Assembly (NCBI RefSeq): GCF_010183535.1
Contig: NC_071330.1
Coordinates: 15,295,717 to 15,359,716, forward strand
Direction of reading: 5' to 3'
Origin: Caenorhabditis remanei
Taxonomy: Eukaryota > Nematoda > Chromadorea > Rhabditida > Rhabditidae
DNA: 64,000 nt
The notes beneath the pieces were generated by a model, which worked only from the letters and a program-made list of their open reading frames with translations, did not search any database and had not been told where the DNA came from. Below are positions 17,828 to 32,800 of this stretch, in pieces (the first letter of the stretch is position 1; every line of letters begins with the position of its first letter). A program made the translations under genes and the position numbers.

Positions 17828-20800
17828 ATGACAGAGGAGGAGATGAAAAATGTCGAAAACGACGAAAAAATGGAGAAAACGGAGAATTTGAGCGAGGTTT
17901 GTCGGATTTTTTTTGGAAAAATTTGATTTTTTTGAATTTTTTCATAATTTTACGTTTAGGAAGACGCTTTGAAAGAGGAAATCCGTCGTTTCACCGGTTG
18001 CGTCGCGGATCCGAGTCTTCGTGCCCATGGAATGGCTTACACCTCACTCTCGAAGATGTGTGAGCGTGTCGGTGAGATTCCGGCGGCTTTTGTGAAGGGA
18101 TTAGTGAAAAAGAGTGTTAGCAACTCGATTCGACTCTATGGACAGCCGAAATCGTTTCAGGTAAAGGAAAATGAGCTGAAAATGTAAAAAATTTCAGAAA
18201 AATCGAGGAAAACTGGTCTAAAACGACCAAAAATGAGGTTTTCAAGCTGGAAAATACGATTTTCAGCAGTTTAAAACGCTAAAAACCAAGTTTTTAAGCT
18301 GAAAACGCTGAAATTTCACTCAAAACCATGCAGAACCCAGGAGAATCGGAACATCTGAAAAATGTCGAATTTCTTGGTTGTTAAACTAAAAAATAAACTT
18401 TTATGTCATACATTTCCAGATTTTACCGAGTTTCAGCTGATTTTTCAGCGATTTGAGTGAGAATTACGCAAAATTACGAAATTTTGCACAATTTTTGAGT
18501 CGGAAGTCGAAAAAATCGCTGAAAAATCTCATTTTTGCTTGAAAAATTGCAAAATTTCAGCAAAATCTGAAATTTGTGAAATTTGTTGCATTTTCCGCAT
18601 GAATTACACTGAAAAAAGAAGATTTTCAGTTGGAAATTGTCATTTTAGCCTTAAAACTGAGATTTTCTCATAAAATTTTCAAATTTTGTCCAAAAACACC
18701 AATTTTTCCATTTCATTTTTTTAATATTTTTATCGAAAAAAACTCTATTTTCCACGATTTTTTTTATGTAAAAAACCTCAAAAATCATCAATTTCTGCCC
18801 GAAAACTTGATTTTTCATCATTTTCACATTAAAATATTCATTTTTCAAAAATAAGTTTTGATTTTTTCTAAAAATATCAATTTTCATGCAAAAAACCCAA
18901 AATTTAAGCCAAAAACTCGATTTTCCTCAATTTTCTTCCTAAAACTCGATTTTTCACGATTTTTCATGTAAAAAACCTCAAAAATCATTTAAAAAAATCT
19001 TAAAATTTTCAGCACGTTGCCCATCTTCTCGAAATTCTCTCAAAACGAGACTACGAATCGACTCTGAAATCGCTTCTCTCAACAATTCAATCGTCTCTCC
19101 CACTGATTTCAAATCTCACCGAATCGAAGTCACTCGCTCAGATTCCCACCACAAAATGGCTCATTTCTCTGCTGAAATCCGCTGAAAATCCCAAAAATTT
19201 GGCTGAAAACTCGCTGGAAATCGTCGGAGCACTCGGAACATGCGCCTATTGGATGGCTGGGAGCGATAAGGCGTGGCGAATTTTTATTCGAAAATTCTCA
19301 CGAATTCAGACGATTTTGGAGGCGATTTTCAGCTCAAAAATCGCAGAATTCGCTAAAAATCAACCTGAGAAGGCGTTAGCACTGATTTCAGCAATTGGAG
19401 ATGTGAAAAACGCTGAAAATGCTCAAAAAATCGATTTTTTGGCTGAAATTTTCACCGAAATCGCCACAAAATCGTTGCTAATGTCGAAACTCCGCCCACC
19501 ACAATTCCTCGTGGATCGCTCTTCGAAATTTGTGAAATTTATCCGCGAGAAACCGGATTTTTCTGAAAATTTGCTGCCAAATATCAAAAAAGCGCTTCTT
19601 CGATCTCCAGAAGTCTCGATTTTCGGCGTCAAAGGGATTCTGGAGAATCTGGAATTCCCGTTGGACACTTGTGCTCCAGAAGTGCTCAAATCTACAGTAT
19701 CCGCACTCACCAACGCGGACGCTGAAATTCGAGAGGCGGCGATTGGGGTGGCGGTGGCGTTGACACGAAAATCTGGAATTCCAGTGATTCAGAAGATTCT
19801 GATGACGTTATTCGATCAATTTGGAGCCGCCAAGGTTCCAGAAGTGAGGATTTCGTTGATGGAGGGAATTGGAAGGGTTGCGGGCGTTATTGAGGTGCAG
19901 GAAAAAGACAAATTGGCCGATGAGGTGTTGGCGAAGACGGCGAAGGCTGATAAGGAGTGTAAGTTGAGGAGAAAAAGGATGAAAAGAGGAGAAAATTGAC
20001 TGAAAATGACTGAAAATGGCTGAAGATTAGATGAAAATGACTGAAAATGGCTGAAGATTAGATGAAAATGACTGAGAATCGGCTGAAAACGGGCTAAAAA
20101 TGACTGAAAATCGGCTTAAAATAGGCTAAAAATGACTAAAATGACTGAAAATAACTGAAAATGGGCTTAAAAGGGCTAAAAATGACTGAAAATAACTGAA
20201 AATGACTGAAATTATGCTTCCACTCGGTAGAAATAGTTCTAAGCCTATAGCGATTTCATCAAGAAGCTGAAATTTGGGAGAAATTTGTTTTTACTAAAAA
20301 AGTGCTTTGCGGGCTGAATTTTGACTATCTGGCGCACCTCTAACGCGTTTTGTTACCCAAATATCCATTTAACGATAATTTTGGTTGTCTGGCGCACCTT
20401 GGACGCGTTTTGATGTAGAATTTGCGATTTCAGACGAAAAAAATGGCCGAAATTTAGTGTTTTTAGTAAAAAAATACGCTGAAAATCGTATTTGGCGCGT
20501 TTTTGGTAGTCCGGCGCACCTTGGACGCGTTTTATGTAGACTTTGCGATTTTCGGGCTGAAACAGTTCTTGTAGCTGAATTTTGACAATCTGGCGCACCA
20601 CAGACGCGTTTTAGAGCGTTTTTCTCTGATTCGGAACCAGAAAGTGCTTCTGGCGCACCTCTAACGCGTTTTGTTACCCAAATATCCATTTAACGATAAT
20701 TTTGGTTGTCTGGCGCACTCTGGACGCGTTTTGATGTAGAATTTGCGATTGTAAGACAGAAAAATCTTCCTTTGGAACTAAATTTTGACTGTCTGGCGCG

Positions 20801-23800
20801 CCTCAGACGCGTTTTTCAGAAGAAAATCGGGCTAAAATGACTGAAAATTGCACATTTCATTTCCAAAAAGTCGATTTATTTCCGGAAAATGTCACATTTC
20901 CTATAGAAAACCCCGTTTTTCACTCAAAATTCATCAATGTTCAATAAAAAATCTTGATTTTGCCCCAAAATCATCTATTTCCCCTCTCAAACCTTATTTC
21001 TTATCTAAAAATTGAAGAAATGATGGTGTAGACCTGAAATTCTCTCAAAAATTACGTTTTTTGAGGGTAGATCAAAAATTTCTTGCAGTTTTTTACATAC
21101 GAGTGGTACTGTGTTGTGATCTACGGGCGCGCGCGCGCATTTCTCGCTTCTAAAATGGAGAATTTCGGCATTCTTGGGCTCCTTTTGGGCATTTTCACCC
21201 AATTTTCACTCATTTTTCTCCCATTTCCATTCCCTCATTCATAAATTTTCAGCCCATGACGGTATAATCGAAGCGCAATGGAATGCTGCGGTGGAATGGG
21301 CGGTCCGTCTCACGAAACCGACGACTGGATTGACGAATGCATTCAAAGAGGCGTCGAAACTACAACCCGCAGTCAAATATATCGCTTACAGAGCGTTGGC
21401 CGATATTGTTGAGAGAAGTACGAGGATTTTCATGGAAAATCGGCTTAAAATCGCATTTCCAGAGTGAAAATGTCATTTTAAGCTGGAAAATCGGCTGAAA
21501 ATCGCAATTCCAGAGTGAAAATGTCATTTTAAGCTGGAAAATTGGCTGAAAATTGCATTTCCAAAGTGAAAATGTCATTTTAAGCTGGAAAATCGGCTGA
21601 AAATCGCATTTCCAGAACGAAAATTGAACGAAATACCGGATTTTCGATGAAAAATGAGATTTCAGAAAGCGAAATTCGGTTTTTACTGCAAAAATTGGAA
21701 ACCATTGTCGTTTTATGATTCAAAATCTCCGAAACCTAGATTTTTGAAAGGCATTTTACAGATTTTCCAGTTTTCTGGCTCAAAATCGACGAATTTGCAT
21801 ATGTTATATGGAAAATCGGCTGAAAATCGCATTTCCAGAGTGAAAATTGAACGAAATAACGGATTTTCGATGAAATTCCGTTTTTTTCTGCATTTTAACT
21901 GCAAATAAGCTGGAATTTTCATTTTTCGTTCAATTGTTTGAAAAAATGAGAATTTTTCAATAGGAAATTGTAAAAATTTGCCGTTTTCTGATTCAATATC
22001 TCAACAATCTAGGTTTTTAAACGAAATTTCACGGATTTTCCAGTTTCCGCTTCAAAATCGACAAAAATAGGATTTCCTGCCTCAAATGTCACTTTTTTAA
22101 CGAAAAATTGTTCTAATTATCCATTTTTTTTTGCCGAAAATTGGAAAATGAGCGATTTCCCGTTCAAAAATATCAATTTTCACACCAAAAACTGTCATTT
22201 AGGTCGGAGAACCCGATTTTTTCGTCGATTTTGAGCCCGAAAACTGGGAAATCTGTGAAATTTCGCTCGAAAATAACGATTTTCGATATTTTGAATCAGA
22301 GAACGGCGAATTTTTGCAATTTTCATCTCGAAATTGGAAAAATCTTTATTTCTGCAATTTTCTATTCAAAAATGCTCTTTTTTTTCAAATTTTTTGAACG
22401 AAAATTGGACAAAATTCCAGTCTATTTCCAGTCAAAATGCCCGAAAAGAACCACTTTTCTCAGTTTTATCCATAAAAAATGGAATTTCCTCTCTCTGAAA
22501 TATTATTTTTCATTGAAAAATCGAGGATTTTGGACAATTTTCAGGCCGAAAATGCGATTTTCAGCCCATTTTTTAGCCTAAAACTGAAAAATCTGTGGAT
22601 TTCCGTGCAAAAAGTTTTTCATTTCAAAATTGCGAAAATCTTTCAATTTTCATAGAATATTGTTCATAGAATATTTGAGTTTTTGGTTAATTTTCTCAAT
22701 TTCATAGCGAAAATATAACTTTTTCCGTAGAAAACCTTAATTTTTGATCTAAAATGCTGATTTTTCACTCAAAATTCTTAGATTTTCAATGAAAAATCTA
22801 GTTTTTCGTTCCAAAATCACCCATTTTCCCTCTCAAAAAACTCAATTTCCTCGTCTCTCCAGGAGGAATGTTCGCCTTTCCCGACGGAATCGACGTGAAA
22901 CCGTTGCTCGCCGAGCTGGAAACTGGACCAAAAGGAGAGTTGACATCCATCGGATTGGCTCTTCTCATTCTCCGTACCACCAAGAAAGGATCCATTGAGC
23001 ATACGAAGGCGTGGAGTCGAGCATCACATGCTGACGCTCTCTACAAGGTATAAAAATATACTGAAAATGCGAATTTCAGACGGAAAAATTGGTCGAAAAG
23101 TGACCAAAATTTAGTGTTTTAGCCATAAAACTGGAAAAATTGGGTATCTGGCGCTGTTTTTGCGCGTTTTCGGCAGTCTGGTGCACCTTGGACGCGTTTT
23201 TGATGTAGAATTTGCGATTTCAGACGGAAAAAATGGCCAAAAATGACCGATATTGAGTGATTTTAGCCAAAAACACGCTGAAAATCGTATCTGGCGCACC
23301 TTGGACGCGTTTTGGTGTAGAATTTGCGATTTTTGGACGGAAAATAGCTCTTGTAGCTGAATTTGACGATCTGGCGCACCACAGCCGCGTTTTAGAGCGA
23401 TTTTCTCTGATTTGGAACCACAAAGTGCTTCTGGCGCGCCTCAGACGCGTTTTGGTACGGAAATATTCATTTGAGGATAATTTTTGCTTGTCGAGCGCAC
23501 CTTAGACGCGTTTTATGTAGACTGCCATTTTTGGACGGAAACGGTTCTTGTAGCTGAAGTTTGACTGTCTGGCGCACCTCACACGCATTTTAGCACGGGA
23601 TTATAAATTCTGACCCCATCTGGTGCACCTCTGACGCGAAAGCTTGGTTCTTAGAAGTCTGGCGCACCTTTGACGCTGTTGGTCTCCTTTCTCTGAATCT
23701 AGGCTCTTTCATTCTTCTGGCGTATCGTTGACGCGTTTGAAGCGTCTTCGACTCCACTTTCAGTCTGAAATTGGTGTGTCTGGCGTGCTTTTGACGCGTT

Positions 23801-26800
23801 TTAGACTTGTACTCACAACGTCTGGCGCGCCTCAGACGCGTTCCAACCTAAAGACAGTTTAACACTTGTCAGTTGAGTAAGACGCCTGGCGCACCTTCGA
23901 CGTCTTTGGTCCCTCTCTCTCTCTCTCATTATTTCATTCCGTCATTTCTCCTGGGTTCTATTCATCCATAGGGCACATCATGACGTCACCACGTCTCAAC
24001 GGGAGTTCTGGGGGAAGGTCTCGAAGCCATCGCTCTTTCTCGAAGACGTCGGGTCATCTCCGTTCATTTTTTGTTCGTTCGTTCATCTCTACACCACCTG
24101 CGTCTCCAAATTCTCCACACTCTCTCTCTGTCATGCTGGCCGCCTCGTACGAACACACGTAGAATCATCACGATTAGAGTCTTCTTCTCTTCTTCGTTCA
24201 CACTAATAAAACAAATAGCGAACGAAAAGGATAACGTCTCCGTGTTGCTCGTTCTCTTCGTGTCGTTCTCGCGCGTCTTCTGTACGCCGGATGACCGCTC
24301 GATTCGAGACGGTTGGAAAATGAGGAGAAAGAGTGTGTAGAGTCGAGAGACACAGAGAACGACGAGGGGTGAACGTTGGTAAGCAACAGGCGGCGAGAGA
24401 CTCTCGTGATGTAGAGATTGAGACGAGCAAAGATGTGACCGAAATCCAACGAATAGAGAAACGGAGGTGTCTCAAACTGCAAAGAGAGCTGATGGCTCAT
24501 CGAATGGTGTATACTGTAGTTTTCGCACTGGATGTGTGGAAAACGTAAGAGAGTGACACTCAGCATATGAAGTGGAAGAGACGCAGAGTGATCAGGAATT
24601 GCCAAATTCCGAATTGGGAGTACGGTAGATACTTGTTGGTCCACCGGAAATCTGAAAATGAATGGATCCATGTAGAATTGTCGATTTTGTTGAGTTCAGA
24701 CTGGATTCTGAAAAGAATTCTGGTGAAAATTGGAGTCTGTGAAGGTTTCCGTCAGAAATCATTGAATTTTTTAAAATTCTGAGGGATTTGAACGGCAAAG
24801 TGTCAGAAATTGGCTATAAATCAGATAATGAACGTTTTTTGGTATCTGAATGCAATTTTTTGCTCTAGAAAAGGAAAATCCGTCAAAATTGAGGAAAAAG
24901 AGGAAATCTCACTAGAGGAGGCTTCAAGCGATGTCGAATCGGAGTTTTGAGACTCAGGTTGTCAACTTTGTCATTCTTTAGCCTTCAGACCCCGAAACTG
25001 AAGGAATTTCCGATTTTAAGCGATTCATGACAAAAATACAGCAGAATCTGTCGAGCTGAGACTCAGAACCTTCTGAATTCGATGTTGTGGAATGGAAGAA
25101 TGGGGAAACTGAAAAGAATACGTTAACCGAGATTACTTGGTGATTTGACATTCGGAAGGTCAGAAAACTGATTTTTGCGACAAAAAGAGCTCTAAAACAA
25201 TCAGAATCTTCGGAGTTCGATGTTGTCGATCAGAATTCGACGATTTTGACAGTAAAATGCCTGATTTTGGATAGTTTTGTCGTCTGAATCAGTCGGAAAA
25301 CAGAATTTTGAGCTTCAAATGACACACCTGTCAGTTGGGATTCTGAGAATCCGTGTTCAGAAGCTCAAAATCGGATTTGAAGGCTTCTGGATCCCGACGC
25401 TTGGAATTCAGAAATTTATTGAGTTTGGTGTTGAGACTATGAGAATTATTGGGATTCTGGATTCTGGATGAATTCAGAATCAGAAGGTACTTTTGGGTCG
25501 AAAAGTGCTTTGATAGTCGGAAGATCAGAAAACTGATTTTTGCCCCAAAAAAGATTGGGTTCAAAGCACCGGAGATCTTAAAATGACAGATTCCATTAGA
25601 ATTGTCGAATTTCTTCAGTTCAGACTGGATTCAGAGAAAGATAATTGATTAATTTTGCTGAAAATCGTCCAAAATCGGCTTGGAAACACTTCAAATGGGG
25701 TAGTGAGGTGAAGAATGTGAAAAAGGGGCTGAAAATTCGAATTTTGAGCACAATTTGACTGAAAATGTTTAATCTGAAAGTGAGATTTAGACGGTTTTTG
25801 ACTAAAAATGGGAATTTTGTGATTCCTGGGTCTGGGAATTACAGTCTTGAAGAAATCTATACTCAGTTACTGTAATGGTTCTGTGTCATACGGTAGTCTT
25901 CGCTACTTTCCGATTTCTCTCAGTTCCATTCCTGCGACAGACCCCCGACGTTATTATTTCTTCATTCCATTGCTCAATCGTGCTCTCTGTGACCGATTTA
26001 TAAAAATGACGTCACTGCAACCTTGAAGAAATACAGGGTGTGGTGAAGAAACGCAGAGATACGGTGGTCCGGGGGTACGGTAGTTTTCTCGTTGACGTGA
26101 AAGAATTCATTGGGAGAGAAGAGGAGAAGTAACGGATTAATGGGGTTAAAAAGCGATTGAGGACTCTTGGGAATCAGGATTCTAGATTGTAGAAGAAATT
26201 CAGAAATCTTCAGAATCAGAGGTACTTTAGGGTCGAAAAGTGTCAGAATCCGCCAAATACGAGGTTTCTGGAACAGGTTTCTGCTGAAATTCCTCGATTC
26301 TGGTCGATTTGATAGCCGGAAGATCAAAAAACTGATTTTTGTGCTCCAGAAACTGAGTGAATTCTTTGATTTCCGGCGATTTGATTCTGAAAATGTCAAA
26401 ATATAGTAGAATCTGCTGAATTCGATGTTGTAGATCAGAAATTTACCATTTTGACGGTAAAACGTCTACTAAAATCGTTTTGACGTCTGAATCAGTCGGA
26501 AAACAGAATTTTGAGCTTCTAATGGCACCCCTGTCAGTTGGAATTCTGAGAATCCGTGTTCAGAAGCTCAAAATCGGATTTGAAGGCTTCTGGATGCCGA
26601 CTCAACGTCCAGAAATCAGAATCCGCGGCGAAATTCTGAATCGAGAACGTTTCTTTCACTCAACATTTCGAAATTCGAAGATTCTGGAAAATCTGAAATC
26701 TTAATTCTGAAAATCGCAGAATTCTGAAAATAACTCGAAATTCGATTATAGGAATTTCAGAATCTGGAAATTCTGGTTCCGGTATTCCGTTACTCTGGAA

Positions 26801-29800
26801 ATTCTGACAGTTCAAATTTTCGAAGAGATTCTGAAAGATTTCAGAATCCTTTGGCCGATCCCTCATCTCCATTTTCTCCGTTCTCATTTTTCTCGTTTGC
26901 ACACAGTGCCCATGACCCCATCATCATTCCTAGATAAAAAGTGACGTCACGTCTTCATCTTCTTCTCCATTCTCATTGCACACACACAGACACCCGCACC
27001 ACCCGATTTTTTGACGGTCAAAAAGGGGTATAGATAGTGTGTGAACTCTAGAGACCGACAGACAATGTAGAACAGGGCACCTCGCCTCTCGGTCCGTCGA
27101 ATGTGTGTGCCTACACAGAGTCCGTTTTTGCGAAGAAAATGCCGAGTGCGCACGGCATGGGTTCTGGTGGAGAGAAGAAGACAGCTGGTGGGGCTATCTG
27201 GTAGAGAGAAGAGGTCAACCAACCCAGCTGGAATCTGGTGATCTTTGATACTTTGGTGTTACCGAATGAGAGAGGAAGAGAGCACAAATGTGTGTAGTTT
27301 GAACAGCGAGAATATCGCCGAGAATCCGACCGGGATACGGTATCTGGATGTTTGAACGAAGTCGAAATAGATTCAGACATAGGAATCCTCGAAATTCCAT
27401 CTGAATCCCTGAAAATTGGATCTGAAGGCTTAGATTCCCAGAGGGATACGGTATCTGAGTGTTTGAACGGATTCCAGACAGTTTCATGCTTCAGAATCCT
27501 CCGAATCCCTGAAAATTGGATGAAAAAACCATCTGGAGGCTTACATTCCAGAAGGTGTGAATCCGTGAGGGATACGGTACCTGAATTACAGTGAAATCAT
27601 TGGACGGATTCCACACTGTTTCATGTTTCGAAATCCTCGGACCCCTATTTTTGATTGATCTCCAGGTGTCTTGGATAGATTCTAGTTTAATGAGACGTGA
27701 AAAGGACTGAAAAAGTCTGAAAATCCTGGTTCTCTGGACTTCTTCAGGTCAATTCAGAGTCCAAGTCGTTTCAGATGGCTCAAACCCTGTTCTGAACAAT
27801 TTCAAGTCCTCATCTTCACCAGAGTCCAGACTGCACCATGAGTTCGAGTGATTTCACACAAGATTCGTGATAGTTTCAGTGCATCTTAACGCTGAAAACG
27901 ATTCTGAATTGTTTCTACCCGTTCTCATCGGCTTCGGGCAGTTTCAGACTGTAGTTTTCAGCTGATTTTTAACCGTTTCGAGCACAAATTCCCTTTTTTC
28001 ATCTGTAATCGATGCTCCAGATTTTGAGACCTCTGGATGTCGATATTCCTGAATTCTGGAACGGCCTTTAAGCAGAAGTTATGAGAGAACTGACTTCCAG
28101 ACTTGATCACTCTGATTTAGAATCCCCCAGAATGTATTCCCATACCGTTACATACATTTTCAAATAACGAAAACCCCCCAGCTGCCTGCCCAGCGGGATA
28201 CATTCAAATACTGTTGCATAAGGCAGATGGCCCCTTTTTCGCTCACTCTGTTGGAATCTCCTTCCAATTTTGGGATTATGAAGGTGACAGGTGTGCGTGG
28301 GAACCATATGGAGACGATAGTGTCTCTGGTTCGTGAGATAAGAATCCGTGACGACAACAACAATTATGTGATGGACACGGGTGGGAGACAGATGATGATG
28401 CAGGTAGTAGCGGTATACCTAAAGCTGTAATTATCTTCGGGATCGTTCAAATTGATAGAACTCCGGAGCGTCGTCAGAATCCTGAATAGTCAGAATCAGA
28501 ATTGTCGGAAACCATCAAGTTGCCAGTTTTCGGAATTTTTGGAGTCAGAAGACCCCAAAAATCCGGATTTGTGGAGTCAGAAGACCCCAAAAATCCGGAT
28601 TTGTGGCCTTAATTGAGCAGCTGGCCTTGTAAATTTCAGTCAGAGACCGTCAGAAGCTGTCGAGAACGAAAATGATATCAGAAAAATCTAGAATTTGTCA
28701 GGAATTTGATAATTTTCAACTTGAATAGCTTATGAAATTCCAGTCTACCCAAAAATGAGTTTTCTGACTGAAACTATGCGTTTTGGCTGAATAAATATCA
28801 TTTTAAGTTTGAAAACCGCGATTATACACAGAAAAATCGCTTAAAAATGCAGTTTTCAGTGCTGAAATTGAGATTTTTAGCAAAAATTTGTCTGAAACTC
28901 AATTTTCCAATCCGAAAATTCCATTTTCATTGTCAGAACCTCAAAAAAACTGATTTTCCGCATGAACTGACTCTGCGTATTCTGATCGAATTCGAGCAGT
29001 TTCAAAGTAAATTCGCAGAAAAACCGCTGAAATTCGATCAAATTCGACCAAAAAGACTCAAAATCGAGTAAAAATGACCGAAAAATGACTGAAAATTGAC
29101 AAAAATTGACAAAAATCGATCGAAATTCTCAAAAATTGAAGAAATGCCGATTTTCAGCAAGTTCTTGCTCATTTTAAAAGATTCTGACTGAAAATTGCTT
29201 CAATTTGAGTAATTTTGCGGCTTAAAATAGCTTAAATTCGACCAAACAAGACTAAAAATCGAGTAAAAAAGGCTGAAAATGGTCAAAAATTGAAAAAATT
29301 ATCTATTTTCTTTCAGGAAAAACCGCTTTCGCTGACGAAATGGCAAGAAGCGATCGCATGGGCGAAACTCGTCGAAATCGTGATTCTCGATCGACCGATT
29401 ATCGACAAATCGGCGGCTCCCAACTACTCGCAATCCGCTTTGAAATCTCTTTCACTTTTAGTCTTCTGGCCGAATTGGAAAGTGAGAAGACAGGCGTCGT
29501 CGAGTCTTCTGAATATTCTGTCGAATGAGAAGGCGTTGTTCGCCGAGGCACTCGCCGATTTGATCTTTTTGGATACGACGAATGGAACGATTGATCAGTT
29601 GTTGAGACGTGTTCCCGGTGAGTTAGAAGGAATTTGGCTGAAAATGAGGGGAAAATGGTTGAAAATCGTCAAAAATCACCCGAAACCTTCATTTTTGACG
29701 ATCTTAAAGTCGAAAGAGTCTAAATTTGGACACAAAATACCGATTTTGAGGACTTTAAGCTAGTTTTAGACTTAAAATATTTCAGTGTTTAGGGTAATTT

Positions 29801-32800
29801 TCGACTGAAAACTTCAGTTTTTCATTCATTTTTGACGATTTCGGACCGATTTTCAGTGATTCTTCAAATTTTCGTCAAATTTGGGCTGAAAATTGCATGT
29901 TTTTTCATATTATTTTTGAGGATTTTGAGACAATTTTAACAAAATTGGCCAATTTTAGCCGAAAAACGTATTTTCAGATGCATTTCTAACGGCTGAAAGA
30001 TTTAAAATCCTATTTAGAGACGTTTTGAATTCATTTTTATTGAGTTTGGACCCAAAAATGTGCATTTCTGACGATTTCAGCCGATTTCAGGCTGAAAATT
30101 TCAGTTTTCTCCCTTTTTTCATCAGTTCTCATTAATTTCAGGTTGGTTTCCGGTAGAAAAACAGCTGAAAATCGCTGGAATTAGACCAAAAAGACTCAAA
30201 ATCGAGTAAAAATGACCGAAAATTGACAAAAATCGATAGAAATTCTCAAAAATTGAAGAAATGACGATTTTCAGCTAAGACAGCCCGAGTGTTTGCTCAT
30301 TTTGAAAGTTTCTGAGTATAAAGAGTATAAAATTGACTTTTTGACTGATTTTCGACAGAAAAATGGAGCGTTTGTAGTAATTTTCATATATTTCTGACGA
30401 TTTTGGAACGATTTTCAGTTATTCTATATGAAAAATTCGACAAAAATTCTGTTTTTGATGATTTCAGCCAATTTCAGGCTGAAATTTTCAGTTTCTTCAT
30501 CAATTTCCCATAATTTCCATTAATTTGCAGGTTGTCCGAGTGGCGATGGATGGCAAGTGCCTGGTGAATGGTACGTGTCGACACTGAAACATCTTCTGAC
30601 ACCCAAAGAACCGGAATTGGACAAATTGGCGATTCACACTCTCCTTTTGGCTTCAATTCAGAGATTAGTGGAGGTCGACGGATCAGTTTGGTTGAGATGG
30701 GTTCACGAACACAGAGAGTCGAAAACGTGGCAAGCGAGTGAAGTATTCAGAGAGAACGCCATTCAGAGAGTTTTGCAGTGCAAGAATCGAGGTGTTAGGT
30801 ATGGGAAATTGGGGAGAAATGGGCTGAAATTGCTCAATGTAGGCTGAAAATTGCTAAAAATTGACTGAAAATTACTTAAAATCAGCTGAAAATTGTTCGC
30901 TGAAAGTTAGCTGAAATTACTGAAATTTCATCAGAATTCTTCAGATTCAGATTGAGGAGCAATAAGCGAAAATTGGCTTGAAATTGCGCAATGTTGGCTT
31001 AAAATTGACCCAAAATTACCCAAAATCAGCTGAAAATAGCTCTTTTTTTCGCTGAAAATCAACTGAAATTACTGAAATTTCATCAGAATTCTTCAGATTC
31101 AGATTTCAGCTTAATAAGCGAAAATTGGGCTGAAATTGCTCAATGTAGGCTGAAAATTGCTCGATTATCTGTAAATTTACTTAAAATTGCTGACAATCGG
31201 CTGAAAAACTCTAAAAATGACAGAAATCGCTTCAGATTCTCGAAAAATGAAAGGTCATTTTCAAAAACTGTGAATTTTTGGATAAAATTGGAATTTTTAG
31301 TGAAAAACCTGACTTTTTATGTGAAAAAGTGAATTTTGACATTTTTCATTCAAAAATCGTATTTTTAGCCTTTTGGACCACAATTGGGGCTTTTGGCTGA
31401 AACATACCCAAAAATGAGTTTTCTCACTGAAACGATGAGTTTTGGCCGGAAAAATTTCATTCTAAGTCTGAAAACCGCAATTTTCATCAGAAAATTCGCT
31501 TAAAAGTGCAATTTTCAGTGCTGAAATTGAGATTTTCAGCGAAAAGTAGTCTGAAACTCGTATTTCCAATCCTAAAATTTCATTTTCATTGTCAAAAACT
31601 CGATTTTCAAAGCCGAAATTCGGATTTTTGCAAAAAAAATTGTCTCGAACGATATTTTGGCAAATTTGGACTCTAAAAACCCCATTTTCACTCAAAAACC
31701 GCCAATTTTCTTGCAGAAACACGGCTCTCATCACACTCGTCGCACTTCACGACGAACGTCTTCGTGCCGATTTGTGGAAACACGTGGAATCGAGTATTCG
31801 CGAGTTGGAAGTGAAGGATTACGGTAGAATTACGGAGAACGAGATGGCGATTTACAAGTGTCCCGAAGGACAATTGTATAACACGAGAGTACTCGATTTG
31901 TGAGTGGAAAAAGATGAAAATCGCATTTTTCAACCGAAAATTGGTCTGAAATGCTCTAAATTGAGTGCTTTCAGCCAAAAATACGCAAATTGAGTATCTG
32001 GCGTTCTTTCGGCGCGTTTTTGGCTGTCTGGGGCTCCTTTGACGCGTTTTTATATATACTTTGCGATTTCTGGGCTAAAAACAACTCTTGGAACTGAAAT
32101 TGACTGTCTGGGGCACCTTGGACGCGGTTTTGTACCAAAATGTTCATAAAAAGATCAATTTTTCAGCGATGAAGCCGCCGGTATCAAAGGACAAAAAGGA
32201 ACGAGTATCGAGGATCAGTTGGCTGAAATTCAGTTGATGTGAGTGACAGAATCGTCGAAATGGAAGAAAAATTGGGAAATTCCAGCCCAAAGCTCTCAAA
32301 AATTGGGATTTTCTGTTTAAAATACAAGTTTTTTGACTGAAAAATTTGATTTTTCTATAGAAAATCCATTTTTCGCTACAAAAACTGGATTTTTGAGCGA
32401 AAATTTTTGTTTCCCGAGAATTTTCAATCAAAAATCTGATTTTTTTATCTGAAAATCTCTCTTTATATCAAATTTTCAGCCGAGAACTCGCTGAAAAACG
32501 ACGAAAGGAAGGAAAACTGTCGACGAAACAGAAACAAGTGATGGATAAGGAATTGGCGGCAGAGAAGGAGACGAGAGACGCACTGAAATCTCTATTTGAG
32601 ACGGCCGAAGCGAAATTGGATGAGGCGAGAGCGATGGTCATCGCTGATTCCGCCGGAGCTTTTGCTCGGTGAGATTTGGAGTATTTTTCAGAGTGAAAAA
32701 ATGGGTTTTTAGGCTCAAAGTTGAGTCCGGGAGCTCTGAAAATAGTTTTGGAGCAAAAATTGGGTTTTTAGGCTCAACGTTGAGCTCCAGAGCTCTCAAA

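Larger units (their letters stand above)
23048..29316 (+). other. gcn-1 intron 5, 6.3 kb, repeat-rich
   Basis: Bounded by AAG|GTATAA and TTTCTTTCAG|GAA. It holds the CTGGCGCACC array (23,145-23,905), a pyrimidine- and CpG-richer block with many short frames (23,900-24,560), diverged tandem segments at 24,650-26,700, another CT/GT-rich block (26,880-27,380), and a 32-bp duplication (28,542-28,605). No frame has splice or family support, so I call no nested gene, but the two GC-balanced blocks at 23,900-24,560 and 26,880-27,380 could be promoter or exon-like. Confidence 0.6.

Noticed and set aside
20326..20820. CRISPR-like appearance of regularly spaced short repeats
   Set aside because: Eukaryotic intron, irregular spacers that are themselves repeated, and degenerate units; no cas genes. 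It is a dispersed repeat.
22141..22581. 146-codon plus-strand open frame in intron 4
   Set aside because: Phe/Lys/Ser-rich translation of ATTTTCAG-type intron words; no homology pattern.
24198..24671. 157-codon minus-strand open frame in intron 5
   Set aside because: No start context, no splice structure, no recognisable domain; Ser/Arg-rich composition follows the local CT and CG bias. Overlapping frames of similar length exist on the other strand.
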